Positions 11,166 to 21,045 of a stretch of DNA of 64,000 nt are shown one piece after another. Below the pieces are notes generated by a model. The model did not search any database, had not been told where the DNA came from, and was given only the letters and a program-made list of their open reading frames with translations. A program made the position numbers and the translations under genes. The stretch comes from Monodelphis domestica (taxonomy: Eukaryota; Chordata; Mammalia; Didelphimorphia; Didelphidae), in contig NC_077229.1 of the NCBI RefSeq assembly GCF_027887165.1, forward strand, positions 344,329,380 through 344,393,379. Direction: 5' to 3'. Positions within the stretch are counted from its first letter, which is position 1; each line of letters starts with the position of its first letter.

Positions 11166-12240
11166 CCTCACAGCCTCCTATATGACAGGTACTATAGAAG
11201 CTAAGTGCCAGGGGTACAATGAAAATTTTGAAAATTGTCTGTTGCCAAGGAGATCATAGTCTAATGGGGGAGACAATATGGAAGAGGCCATGTAGAAATA
11301 ATTTGTATACAGGATAAATGGGATTAAAAGAGAGATGACATTCATATTAATCAGGATGAGGAAAGGCTTCTTCTTAAAGGGAGTGTTTAAACTTGTACTT
11401 GAAGGATGCCAAGGAAGCAAAGACATTGAAATGAGGAGAAAATTCTAAACACTGGGGAAAGCCAATGAAAATGCCCAGAGTTGAGAGATAGTGTCATGTG
11501 TAAAGAATGCCAAGGAAGCCAGGGTTACTGAATTACAAAGTGTGTTATGAGGAGCAAGATATAAGAAGACTGGAAAGGTAGAAAGAAGGGACTGTGTTAT
11601 AAAGGATTTTGAATGCCAACAGATTTTGTATTTTATTCTGAAAATGATAGGGAGCCATTGGGATTTCTTAAATAGGGAACTGACATAGTTTGACTGAAAT
11701 TGCTAGAAGATCAGTTTGATGATATGGAGTGAAATGAGCAGAACCAGGAGAAAGTTGTACACAGAGACTGAAATGTGGGACAATCATATGTAATCGACTT
11801 TGCTACTAATAGCATTGTAGTGATCCAGGACAATCCCAAGGGACTTATGGGAAGGGATGCTATCTACATCAAGAGGAAGAACTGTGGGAGTAGAAAAGCA
11901 GAAGGAAAACCTTTGATATTTCACTTTTTTATATGGATATTGGATGTAGGGTTTTGGTTTTTAAAAGATTATTACAAAAATGATTAATATGGAAATAGTT
12001 ATTGAGTGATAATACATGGATAACCCAGTGGAATTGCTTGGCAGCTCTAGAAGTAGGGAGGGAGAATAGGGAGGGAAATTACAGGAATCATGTAATCATG
12101 GAAAATACTTGAATAAAATATTTTTTTTAAAATATCAGTTTGACAACATAGTAAAGGATAGACTGGAATGGTGAGAGACTACCCAGCAAGTCCACAATAT
12201 TCCAGGCATGAGTGTAGGTGACTTCAAATATTTAAAGACA
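11166..12240 (-). mobile_element. L2 LINE, split by an L1
   Basis: Reverse complement of L2 sequence: gccaggggtacaatg, aaggagatcatagtctaatg, gaaaatgcccagagttgaga and gatagggagccattggga. These are recurring blocks of L2 (see the other minus-strand copies at 15.8, 32.9, 50.9 and 55.8 kb). The copy is interrupted at 11720-12133 by a younger L1 and resumes through the actggaatggtgagagacta block. Confidence 0.7.
11720..12133 (+). mobile_element. 5'-truncated L1 with TSD
   Basis: A 414-bp L1 3' end starting in the tail of ORF2 (gagtgaaatgagcagaacca) and ending in an A/T-rich tail. It is flanked by a perfect 10-bp direct repeat atcagtttga at 11710-11719 and 12134-12143, which marks target-primed insertion into the older L2. 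Confidence 0.9.
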
Positions 12241-12245
12241 GAAAT

Positions 12246-12462
12246 TAGCCAGTAAGGCTAGACCTGGAATCAGGAACACTCATCTTCCTGAATTCAAATC
12301 TGGCCTCGGACATTTACTGGTAATGTGACCCTGGACAAATCACTTAAACCTATTGCTTCTGTTTCCTCAGTTGTAAAATGAACTGGGAAAATATGGCAAA
12401 TTACTCCAGTATCTTTGACCTCAAATAGGATCATGAAGAATTGGACATGACAGAAAAACAGA
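12246..12462 (+). mobile_element. tRNA-derived SINE, second family
   Basis: It shows gacctggaatcaggaacact, a B-box-like aattcaaatctggcctc, tgtgaccctggacaaatcac and a tail atggcaaattactccagtat followed by ctttg. This is the same family as the copies near 39.0, 43.5 and 56.4 kb. Confidence 0.75.
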
Positions 12463-12540
12463 AATGTTTCTTCCTCTTCCAAGATTCATTCATTCAATCA
12501 TCCTGAAAAATATCTAGAGAAAGGCTACCAGAATAGCAGA

Positions 12541-12742
12541 GGTACAGCTAGGTGACTCAGTGAAAGAGAGCCAGGATTAGAGATGGGAGGTTCTGTGTTA
12601 AAATATGGTTTCAGACACTTCCTAGCAGTGTGATCTTGTGAAGTCACTAAACCACTGTTATTGCCCTGCCTATATCATTTGTCTATCTTAGAAACAATAT
12701 GCAGTATTGATTCTAAGATAGAAGGTAAGGGTTAAAAAAAGA
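12541..12742 (+). mobile_element. marsupial tRNA-derived SINE
   Basis: Family beginning (g)gcagctaggtg, with the gagatgggaggttctg core and the attctaagatagaaggtaag tail, ending in an A-run. Confidence 0.85.
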
Positions 12743-12849
12743 TTCAATGTAAGAATTGGTTGAAGGTTCTCCACATGATTGTCATACAGTTTTTCAATAA
12801 CTGGAAGATAATAATTATGCTTTCTCCTAACTCCGAAATCTCTCCTTCT

Positions 12850-13550
12850 CTAGGTTAAGTATCCTCAATCTTCATCTGCTATGGTTTTGAGACCTCCAGC
12901 CATCCTGATTTCTGCTCTCTGAAAACTCAGCAGCTTGCCTATATCCTTCCTAAAATATGGTACCAAGAACCAGAGTAATTCAATCGTAGCCTCACCAGGG
13001 CAGGTTCACTCTTTCCAAAATTGTTGTTTCTGTTAAAGGCTCCACAACTCAAGTTCACAATTTCAGTTATCCTTCCATCATCCTTTTCCCTTAGCTCTTC
13101 TACCTAACCAATTATCATGATAGCATTTTAAGCCATCCCTTTGTTTACTTTAGAGCTACATCACTTCTTCCCTGCACTATTGCTGTAATTGGTTGTTGTC
13201 CTTTGTCCTGTTGTCCACACAAAGTGGACAAGATGACATCGCTATGTCAATGGTCAATGGGTAGTGTATACATAGTTTTTTTTTTTACCTTAGGCTCATT
13301 CCACCTCTTGCCTAGATTATTGCAATAGTTTCCTAATTGGCCACCCTAGATTCCCTAATTCTGAATGCCCTTAATATACTCTAGATTTATTTTGCACATT
13401 TTCTTATCTATTTAGACATTTTTCCCTATCCTTCTCCAATAGAAAATAATCTTCTTGAAGGGAAAAAAATGTATTTTTGCCTTTGGGTTCACAGCACAGT
13501 ATGTAACACAGAGTAGAGGTTAAATAAGGGTTTCTTGAAACTGGTAGCAT
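12850..13550 (+). mobile_element. L2 LINE fragment with 3' tail
   Basis: Near 13310-13345 the plus strand translates to LDYCNSFLIG, the conserved L2 reverse-transcriptase motif (LDYCNSLLTG-like). The L2 3' tail follows at 13400-13540. The part before 13050 may belong to another old LINE. Confidence 0.65.
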
Positions 13551-13579
13551 ATTAAATAGAATACTGGGGCTGGAGTGAC

Positions 13580-13775
13580 CCTCATACATTTACTAGCTGT
13601 GTGATCCTGGACAAATCTCTATCTGCCTCAGTTTCCTCAATGGTAAATATAGGGATCCTTAGAGATCATAATAGCAACCACTTACCAGGATTGTTTTGAG
13701 GATCAAATGAGATAGCATTTACAAAGAGCTTAGCACAATGTTTGACAAATAGTAAGTACTTAATAAAAGTTTATT
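13580..13775 (+). mobile_element. MIR SINE
   Basis: Core and tail of MIR: tactagctgtgtgatcctgg, tgcctcagtttcctcaatgg, gaggatcaaatgagatagca and a terminal tagtaagtacttaataaaag. Confidence 0.8.
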
Positions 13776-15834
13776 CTCTTTTCTTCTCTGAAAAAGAAGA
13801 GCCCAGAACTTGCATCATTCATGTTCCATGGGCACCTACCTAACTACTCATTTACCCTTAGTTTATTTATTTGTAAAAAGAGATTGACTGAATGATTCTT
13901 CAAGTCCCCACAATTCTCTTAGTGTACAATTAGTATATTGACACGATCTCTATGAAAATATTTCACTGTAATCCATTAGACTTTTAAAAACAAAATGCCT
14001 GAGCCTCTAACATTTTTTCTCCTTGTGAATAGGTCTGCCAACTAGTAGAAGAAGGAGAACCACTTTCTAGGAAGGATCATAGAAAAGGACCTAAGACATC
14101 ATTTAGTCCAATCACTTTATTTCACAGATTAAAGAAACTAACAATCAGTCAGAGTTGAGTGGCTCTCCTTAGATCACATATAAAATCAGGATTCTAACTC
14201 AGGTCCTCTGACTCACAATTTAGCATTCTTTCCACTGCCTCCTTTGTCATGAGTAGAAAATTCACAAAGTGAGCTGAGATAGACCATGAAGTTGAGAATG
14301 GACTTAGCAACATGAAGCTCATGAATCATTCCAGTTCCCAAAGACCACCTGCTTCTTCCCTTAGCACAGAGATGAAGATGGCTATGGAGAGGTGTAAATG
14401 AGGGAAGGTTAAGTCTTTCAGTACAGAGAGAGAGAAAGAGTGGAGACATCTCTTCTCAAAATGGGGTTCAGGGGAGACAGTAGATATAATTGAGAAAAGG
14501 TTTGAAGATGGTAAAGGGAACAGGATCTAGGAGAGGACAGCTCATGTTTAGGGTTGGCTCAGAGAGAGGAGAGGGGGTTTTGAAGATTTTCCTCCTTCTG
14601 ACTTCCCTCCTTTACTATGACTGCTCTCCCAGATTTGCTCTTGTCCCTCTTGTCCCCCCTCCACTACTAGAGACCAAAGGGTTTCTTCTTAGGAAGATGT
14701 CTCTCTCCCCTTGATCTGTTCACTCACACTTGATTCATAGCTTGGGGAAAAGATAATCACTTTAATGTCAACTCAATCAGGAGAATACAAAGAAATAACT
14801 GGCAAGGAAAGAATGGGAAAGGAAAGTGGGAAAGGGAGGTCCCTGTCTTTATATAAAACCCTTTTTCCTCCCTCCTCAAATTTGAGGAGGAACTCAGGCT
14901 TTAGCAGCCTAAGGCCCCTGAAAGATAGTCAGGTTGGCTGACCCTGTGTTTGGCCCCTTGGCCATAATTCAGACCCAAGGGCACCAGGAATGGAGGTAAA
15001 GTATGACAGATTCAAAATGCCTTTTCTCAGGTTTTCTCTTTGGTGAATCTCCTCAATTAGGAAATGTTGGCGGGAAGGATTTCTAGTTAGAACCAGGAAA
15101 AATGGGTAACCCTCAAGAGAAAATCTTATTCCACCTTCTCTCTTCGGTTTCTCCTCAGAATTCCATCCTCCTTGGGCCCCTCCACCATTGAGGTGATCAG
15201 ATCCACACACTCTTCAGCTTGGCAATTTTCTTCTGTGCCAGCCTCTGTCATAGAGGCAACAACAGAGCTTCTTAGTCTAAGAGATAGCAGTAGCAGAGGA
15301 CGGAGTTAGAATTTCAGATGTTCCTGGACTTTAAATAATTGGTCCCATCTGTGGAGGGACAATAGAATTATCCAAAGATAACCACCATAGATTTGGGAAT
15401 CGTGTGTTGAATCAGACTTCTGGAAGAGTAGTAGGTACTCTCAAACTCCAGCTTTTTAAAGAACTATCAAAAGTTTCTGCACTAATAACCAAGCATAATA
15501 TCCCAAGACGGGGCATCCACCATGGACTGTGCCATGATGTAGGGGGAAATTTGACCTTGTCCTGGCAATAGGGGGTTGAAAAGTTACCCTTCTAGTATTT
15601 CCAAGTTTGTTTCCATTCATGGAAGAATCCAAACTACCTCTCACTCTGAGCAAATCACTAAACTTTTATGAGCATTATTGTTCTCATCTCTAAATGAAGA
15701 GATTGAACTAAATGTCCTCTAAACTTCCTTCCAGCTCTACCTCTATCATACAATGGCCCTATGATTTTGTATGGTTGAATAAGAATTTAATCCTAACACT
15801 GTCCACCACTTATTGCTATCTCTAAATCAATTCC
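13776..15834. other. no gene; MIR-type fragments, LTR-like segment, palindrome
   Basis: No supported exon. Old MIR-like pieces lie at about 14070-14240 (minus) and 15640-15770 (plus). A TATA-like atataaaa at 14851-14858 sits shortly before a perfect 20-bp palindrome at 14871-14890 (cctcctcaaatttgaggagg), perhaps within an old LTR. Open frames here have no similarity I recognise. Confidence 0.4.
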
Positions 15835-16480
15835 ACAAATATTTATTAAATATCCACTGTCAGCAAGACACAATATCAGGAGCTAGGGATACAAAGCTGA
15901 AATGAATTCGGTCCCTGCTCTGGTATGTATAGTCCAATATGAAAGTAGGATGAGGAGAACAGGGGAAAGGGAGACCTAATGAAACAAGACTGACAGTAAT
16001 AAATATAAAGGAAAGGTCTAGATAAAGGTGTTAAGAGAATTTTTTAAAATATCATTTTCATCTAGCAGTCAGTCAATAGATATTAATTAGGTACCTAATT
16101 AGGTACCAGGCACTGTGCTGAGCACTAAAGCCTCAAAGAAATCCAAAAGAGAGCCACTGATTTCAAGGAATTCATGGTCTGATGATGGAAACAACATGCA
16201 AACAACTAGATACAAATAAGCTACATATAGGACAAATTGGAAATAATAAGATCAGGAAAGATTCCCGTAAAATTTCAGATGTTAACTGGGTCTTGATGGA
16301 AAACGAAAAAGCAGGAAGTGGAGATGAGGAAGGAATAGTATTCTGGGTATAAGGGACAGAGTTAAAATGCCTGGAGTTAGGAAATAAAATTATTTGGGGG
16401 AGGTTAGAGAGGCTTTATGGAAGAACTGATATTTAAAGGAGAAAATTTTACCTGGCAAAAGGAAGGTTATGCCAGGAAGA
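15835..16480 (-). mobile_element. L2 LINE fragments
   Basis: Two adjacent L2 3'-end pieces in reverse complement (at 15835-15960 and 16070-16480), with the caagacacaatatcaggagc and ggcactgtgctgagcacta motifs followed by the internal L2 block gggtcttgatggaaaacg. Confidence 0.65.
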
Positions 16481-17297
16481 TGGAGGGGTAGGACATCTCT
16501 CCGACAAGACTGTAAGTTCCTTATAATAACTATTTCTTAGAACTTGAAGGGATCTTTCTGTACCTCAGTAATAACAAACTGAGCAGATGCCATTTTGGCT
16601 AATCCTATAGATCTGCTGTCTGGTTGGCAAAGGGAGTTTCCAACATAAATGTCTGAACCAATAAGACAAATCAAATAAATTATCTCAGCAGTCACATAAT
16701 GAGTTGACAAGTATATGTCAGTGACTCATAACTACATCACTAGTCAACTCTGTCATCAATTTAAATGCCTTGGAAGTGTTGGTGCCCAAGTTGTCTTTCA
16801 GGTGGAGATAAAAACGCATATATGGTCAAAATAAAGGAGACAAAAACTCTTTTACTACCTCTAAAGTGTTGGAGCCCCATTGGTTCACTTGCTAACATGG
16901 AAAATTTTTGTTTAGGTTACTTCAGGCTAACTTGGAAGTTATTTTTTTTCCTTTGGCAGGAGCTACCTTTAAAAACTTGAGGATTCCTGGTCTTCAAAAT
17001 TCCATGTCTTTACTCGCCTGGTGAATCTATTGGGCCAAATAGTCTTTTAGAATGTTATAAAATAAGATAATTATTCTTAAAGGTTAGCTCCTAGTAAACT
17101 ATTTGGATGAAGCTTGCCCACAAAGACTTTAGATAACTCATAGTTTTTACTCTTTTTATAACTTTTGACTCGTGTGTTTATAGGATTGATCTAAGCAATT
17201 TCCCTGAAGAGACTAGGTAGTATACTGAAAAGAGAATAGTGACTTGTATTCTTGTCCCAGTTCTGATACTTGATAATCTGTGTCTATATGCAATTTC
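16481..17297. other. no gene or repeat recognised
   Basis: AT-rich sequence without a supportable exon, RNA gene or repeat family. Confidence 0.4.
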
Positions 17298-17299
17298 CT

Positions 17300-18250
17300 T
17301 TTTTTTTCAAGCAAACATTTTTATATTTTTCCCCAATTACACATAAAACTATTTTTCACATTTCTTAAACACTAGCCTTCCATCTTAGAATCAATACTAA
17401 GTAATTAAGGTAGAAAAGTAATGAGTTAGGCAATTGCAGTTAAATGACTTGTCTATAGTCACACAGCTAGGTAGTATCTGAGGCCATATTTGAACCCAGG
17501 ACATTCCATCACCAGGCCTGGTTCTTTTCCACTGAGCCACCTAGCTGCCCCAAATAGCACTCTTAAAATTTTAGTTCCAAATTTTCTTACTCCTACCCTA
17601 CCCTCCTTGAGAAGGCAAACAGTTTTATATAGATTACACATGTGCAGTCATACAAAACATGTTTCTATTTTAGCCATGTTGTGAAAGAAAACAGACCAAA
17701 AGACCCATGAAAAATAAAGTTTTTTTAGGAAATGTACTTTGATGTACATTCAGATTCCAGTTTTTCTGACAGTGAATAGTATTTTTCATCATAAGTCCTT
17801 CAGAATTACCTTGGGTCATAGTATTGCCAATAATAGATAAGTCATTCTCAGTTGATCACTGTACATTTCTGCTGTCATTGGTTCTGGTTCTGCTTACTTC
17901 ACGTTGCATCAGTTCATGTAAATCTTTCCAAGTTTTCTTAAATCATCCTTCTCATCATTTCTTATAGCACTCCATTGTACTCCATTACAATCATATACCA
18001 CAACTTGTTCAACTATACTCCAATTGTTTCCTCTCAGTTTCCAATTCTTTGTCACCCCAAAAAGAACTGCTATAAATATTTTTGAACAAACATATCCTTT
18101 TTCATTTTTTAAAATCTCTTTGGGATGCAAACCTGGTAATGGTATTGCTGGACCAAAGGGTCTACATAGTTTTAAAGCCCTTTGGGCATAGTTCCAAATT
18201 GCTCTCCAGAATGTTTGGATCAGTTTGCAATTCTACCACCACTAAGGCAT
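17300..18250 (-). mobile_element. L1 LINE 3' end, interrupted by a SINE
   Basis: Reverse complement of an L1 3' portion: an initial T-run, tttttccccaattacacata, the gagaaggcaaacagttttat block, agccatgttgtgaaagaaaa, ttggttctggttctgcttac and gttccaaattgctctccaga. A SINE at 17362-17552 interrupts it. Decayed, with no intact ORF. Confidence 0.85.
17362..17552 (-). mobile_element. marsupial tRNA-derived SINE inside L1
   Basis: Reverse complement of the 200-bp SINE: catcttagaatcaatactaa at the tail end, tatagtcacacagctaggta, and gccacctagctgccc at the 5' end. L1 sequence continues on both sides. Confidence 0.8.
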
Positions 18251-18509
18251 ATTACATTTGAACTTCTGAATTAGTGGTCCCATATTTTCTTAAGTCAAGA
18301 AGATTTGGAATAAAGTGATAATGGGAAAAGTACACCAAACCAAAAAATTTTGAGGCAGAGTATACAATTGTCCTTTTATTATAATACCTCCACAATGGGG
18401 ACAGGTTCAGGCAAATCAGGCTTGATTCCTTTCCTGGCTCTGCTTCTGACTCAGGATTTTGTCACCATACCCCATCACTGGAACCTTCCCCTAGTTCTTT
18501 TTTTTTAGT

Positions 18510-18640
18510 TCCCTTTGTATGTTGTCTACAGCAGAATGTAACCTCTTTGAGATAAGAGACTTTTCCTTTTTGTTTTGTTTTGGTAGTACCAATGCTTAGC
18601 ACAGTAAGTAATAAATACTTGCTCTCTTGTCTTGATTAAT
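18510..18640 (+). mobile_element. L2 LINE 3' tail
   Basis: Pattern agaatgtaacctctttgaga, then agcacagtaagtaataaata, typical of the L2 3' end. Confidence 0.6.
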
Positions 18641-19115
18641 ATCAATAGCCTTAATCTTTCTGTTCATCCTCTCCTGGACAATGTCCATCTCATCAATGTT
18701 TGGTTTGGTTTGGCTTTCCCAAAAAAGTAAAACCTAGAACCGAATTCATTCTTTCAGATGTGGTCTAATCAGTACAAATCACCTATACCTCTTTCAATAT
18801 AGCATAAGATTATATATCTGACCTACAGTTCACAAAGCCCTCACATTTTTCATATAAATGAACTATTCCATTCCAATTAATACTTCTTAAGTTGATTTTT
18901 TTAACCTAAATTAAGAGATTTTTATTATATTTTATGGCTTACTCAATGTTTTTTTCCTGCCATGGTGTTTTGAGATCTCAATTCTGTCATCTTATATATT
19001 AAATATTCCTCCCATGTCACTTAAAAAGTTGATAAGCATGACATCTGTGCCTTTACCCAAGTCATTAGTTAAAATGTTAAGTAGCTCAGTACTGAGGAGA
19101 AATCTCCTTCTAAGT

Positions 19116-19322
19116 TAGCTGGGTAGCTCTGTGGATTGAGAGCTAGCTCTAGAGACTGGAGGTCCTAGGTTCAAATCTGACCTCAGACACTTCTGAGCTG
19201 TGTGACCCTGGGCAAGTCACTTGACCCCCATTGCCTAGCCCTTACCACTCTTCTGCGTTGGAGCCAATACACAGTATTGACTCCAAGACAGAAGGTAAGG
19301 GTTTTTAAAATTTTTTTTAAAT
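19116..19322 (+). mobile_element. marsupial tRNA-derived SINE inside CR1/L3
   Basis: Starts agctgggtagctctgtggat, with the B-box-like aggttcaaatctgacctcag, tgtgaccctgggcaagtcac and gactccaagacagaaggtaa motifs and a short A/T tail. Confidence 0.85.
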
Positions 19323-19543
19323 GGCTACTTTTTGTATTCAGCCACAGAACCCATCCTGAATCCATTTATTGACCAATCTATTTTCTCCATTTTGTCTGTA
19401 AGAATAGCATGAAAAACTTTGATAAATGCTTTCTAGAAATCTAAATAGACTATATGCACAGAATTCCCCAGTCTAATAGCATAGGAATATTCTCTAAAGA
19501 AGAAATGAGTTTTGTCTAGTATGACCTGTTCTTCATAAAGTCA

Positions 19544-19547
19544 CTAC
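19544..19547. repeat. provirus target-site duplication, left
   Basis: Tetranucleotide ctac directly before the left LTR, matched by ctac at 24369-24372 directly after the right LTR. A 4-bp duplication fits gammaretrovirus-like (class I) integration. Confidence 0.8.
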
Positions 19548-20139
19548 TGTAATATTTATTGGGAAAGGAAATAGGATTGGGAAAAATGGGGATAAATGGG
19601 AGGTTTCTATGGGGTGTGGAGGAGTTAAAGGGAGAAAGGGAATATTGCTTGGCGAGGCAAGGGAGGGAGATTCCCCCTGCTGAGAGGAAACAGCAGGGGT
19701 CCAATAAGGACGGTTTGTCTTTGAATGACTGAAACTGAAGTTCAGCTCCCTCTATGACCAGAAAAGATAGTCCACTTATCTGACTGTGAATTCAAATAAC
19801 ATAACATTTAATAACCAGTTGGGATTGGAGTTTTTTCTTAACTTCAGACCTGAGGCCAGACCCCAGAGACTGGCAGAGGGTTTGTCCCATTCCCATCTAC
19901 TCTCGCTGTTCTAATTCAGAATCTTATCAGTACACAGAAAGCAAACAAGAACAAATCTGACCTTCAGAAGCCTGTGTCTTTGGGCTGAACCAAGAAGAGC
20001 ATGCCACTCCCGACTGGGCTAAACAAGCTCTACTCTCCTCCAACCCCAGGATGCAAGGGAAGTGCTAGTCACAAGACCCAACTGCCACTCCCAGTTGGCC
20101 CCTTCCCCCACAAACTGTCAGTCTTGTTTCCTTTCCACA
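19548..20139 (-). repeat. 3' LTR of the provirus
   Basis: In proviral (minus) orientation it begins TGTGGAAAGG and ends AATATTACA. It is 592 bp and aligns along its full length with 23760-24368, apart from scattered substitutions and a missing segment of roughly 15 bp near 20060. On the minus strand AATAAA lies close to the 3' end, at about 19555-19560. Confidence 0.9.
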
Positions 20140-20155
20140 ATAGTCTCCTTTTTTT
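20140..20155 (-). promoter_or_regulatory. polypurine tract
   Basis: On the minus strand a purine-rich aaaaaaaggaga run lies a few bases before the start of the 3' LTR, the expected place of the plus-strand primer. Confidence 0.6.
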
Positions 20156-20850
20156 GTTGTGAACTTCCCAAGGTCACATATTTATATTATAGTTACCAAT
20201 TTACTAAATCTACTCTAAGGATTCTTTGCAGGAAAGTAAGGGTAAGGGTAATTTTGGGGTTTTACATTAAATTCTGTACAATAAATGTTGAACAAAACTA
20301 TTACAAAAAAATTTGAATCTTAGTGCTAATACTACTTACTCTACGTTAACTAAAACTAATACATTATTTATAGAAATTATTTACATATAATACAACAATA
20401 CACTTTGTTCCACATCATGATGTCAGTCAAATAGAAATATCTATTGATCTTTCTATTTGCCTAAGACCTTATGGAACTAACTATATACATATTTACATTT
20501 TGCATAAATACAATTTCAGATACTTGTTTATATAAACAAGGTCTCTCAATATGTTAGTGATTTTGTGTTTTGTGTCTAATAGTGTTGTGTTGAATTAATA
20601 CTTATCAAGTTTCTTCAGATTTCCACTTCTCATGTTGACTGATGGATCTCTTCTTTCTTCCATGTTATGTAGTGATGCATGCTATTTCCCTAATATGTGA
20701 AATTACTTTTGTTTTATTTCAACACACTCAATCTTACATATAAGTCTCGTTTTCCATCTGTCCTCTAATATAAACAAATTTACAAGTTCAAAGTCTTAGC
20801 TGTCCATTTCAGCTTTTCCTCTTTGTTTCTTGTCTCTAGCATCTTTTCTT

Positions 20851-20945
20851 GATGCTTTTCCTCTGGGCTGGTTTAAAATCTTTTCCTCTGGGATGCTTTT
20901 CTTCTGAGTTGCTTTTCCTCTGGGTTGCTTTTCCTCTGGGCTGGG
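20851..20945. repeat. 16-bp tandem repeat in the provirus
   Basis: About five imperfect units of gttgcttttcctctgg, the last two perfect and adjacent, with some units separated by short spacers. Confidence 0.75.
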
Positions 20946-21045
20946 AAGTTGTCTCGAACATTATGTGTCACTATTATTTCTTTGTGTTGTACTTTTTATG
21001 TTAATCAGTTTTTGTTTTCATTTCTCAGCCCTATCTGTTGTCTAA

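Larger units (their letters stand above)
20140..21045 (-). other. proviral 3' region, no env frame
   Basis: The segment between integrase and the 3' LTR, about 0.9 kb. I see no open frame or envelope-like motif, so env is largely deleted or decayed. It contains the short tandem repeat at 20851-20945. Confidence 0.5.

Noticed and set aside
14929..15210. 93-codon minus-strand open frame
   Set aside because: No recognisable family, initiation context or splice signals; the surroundings look like repeat debris.
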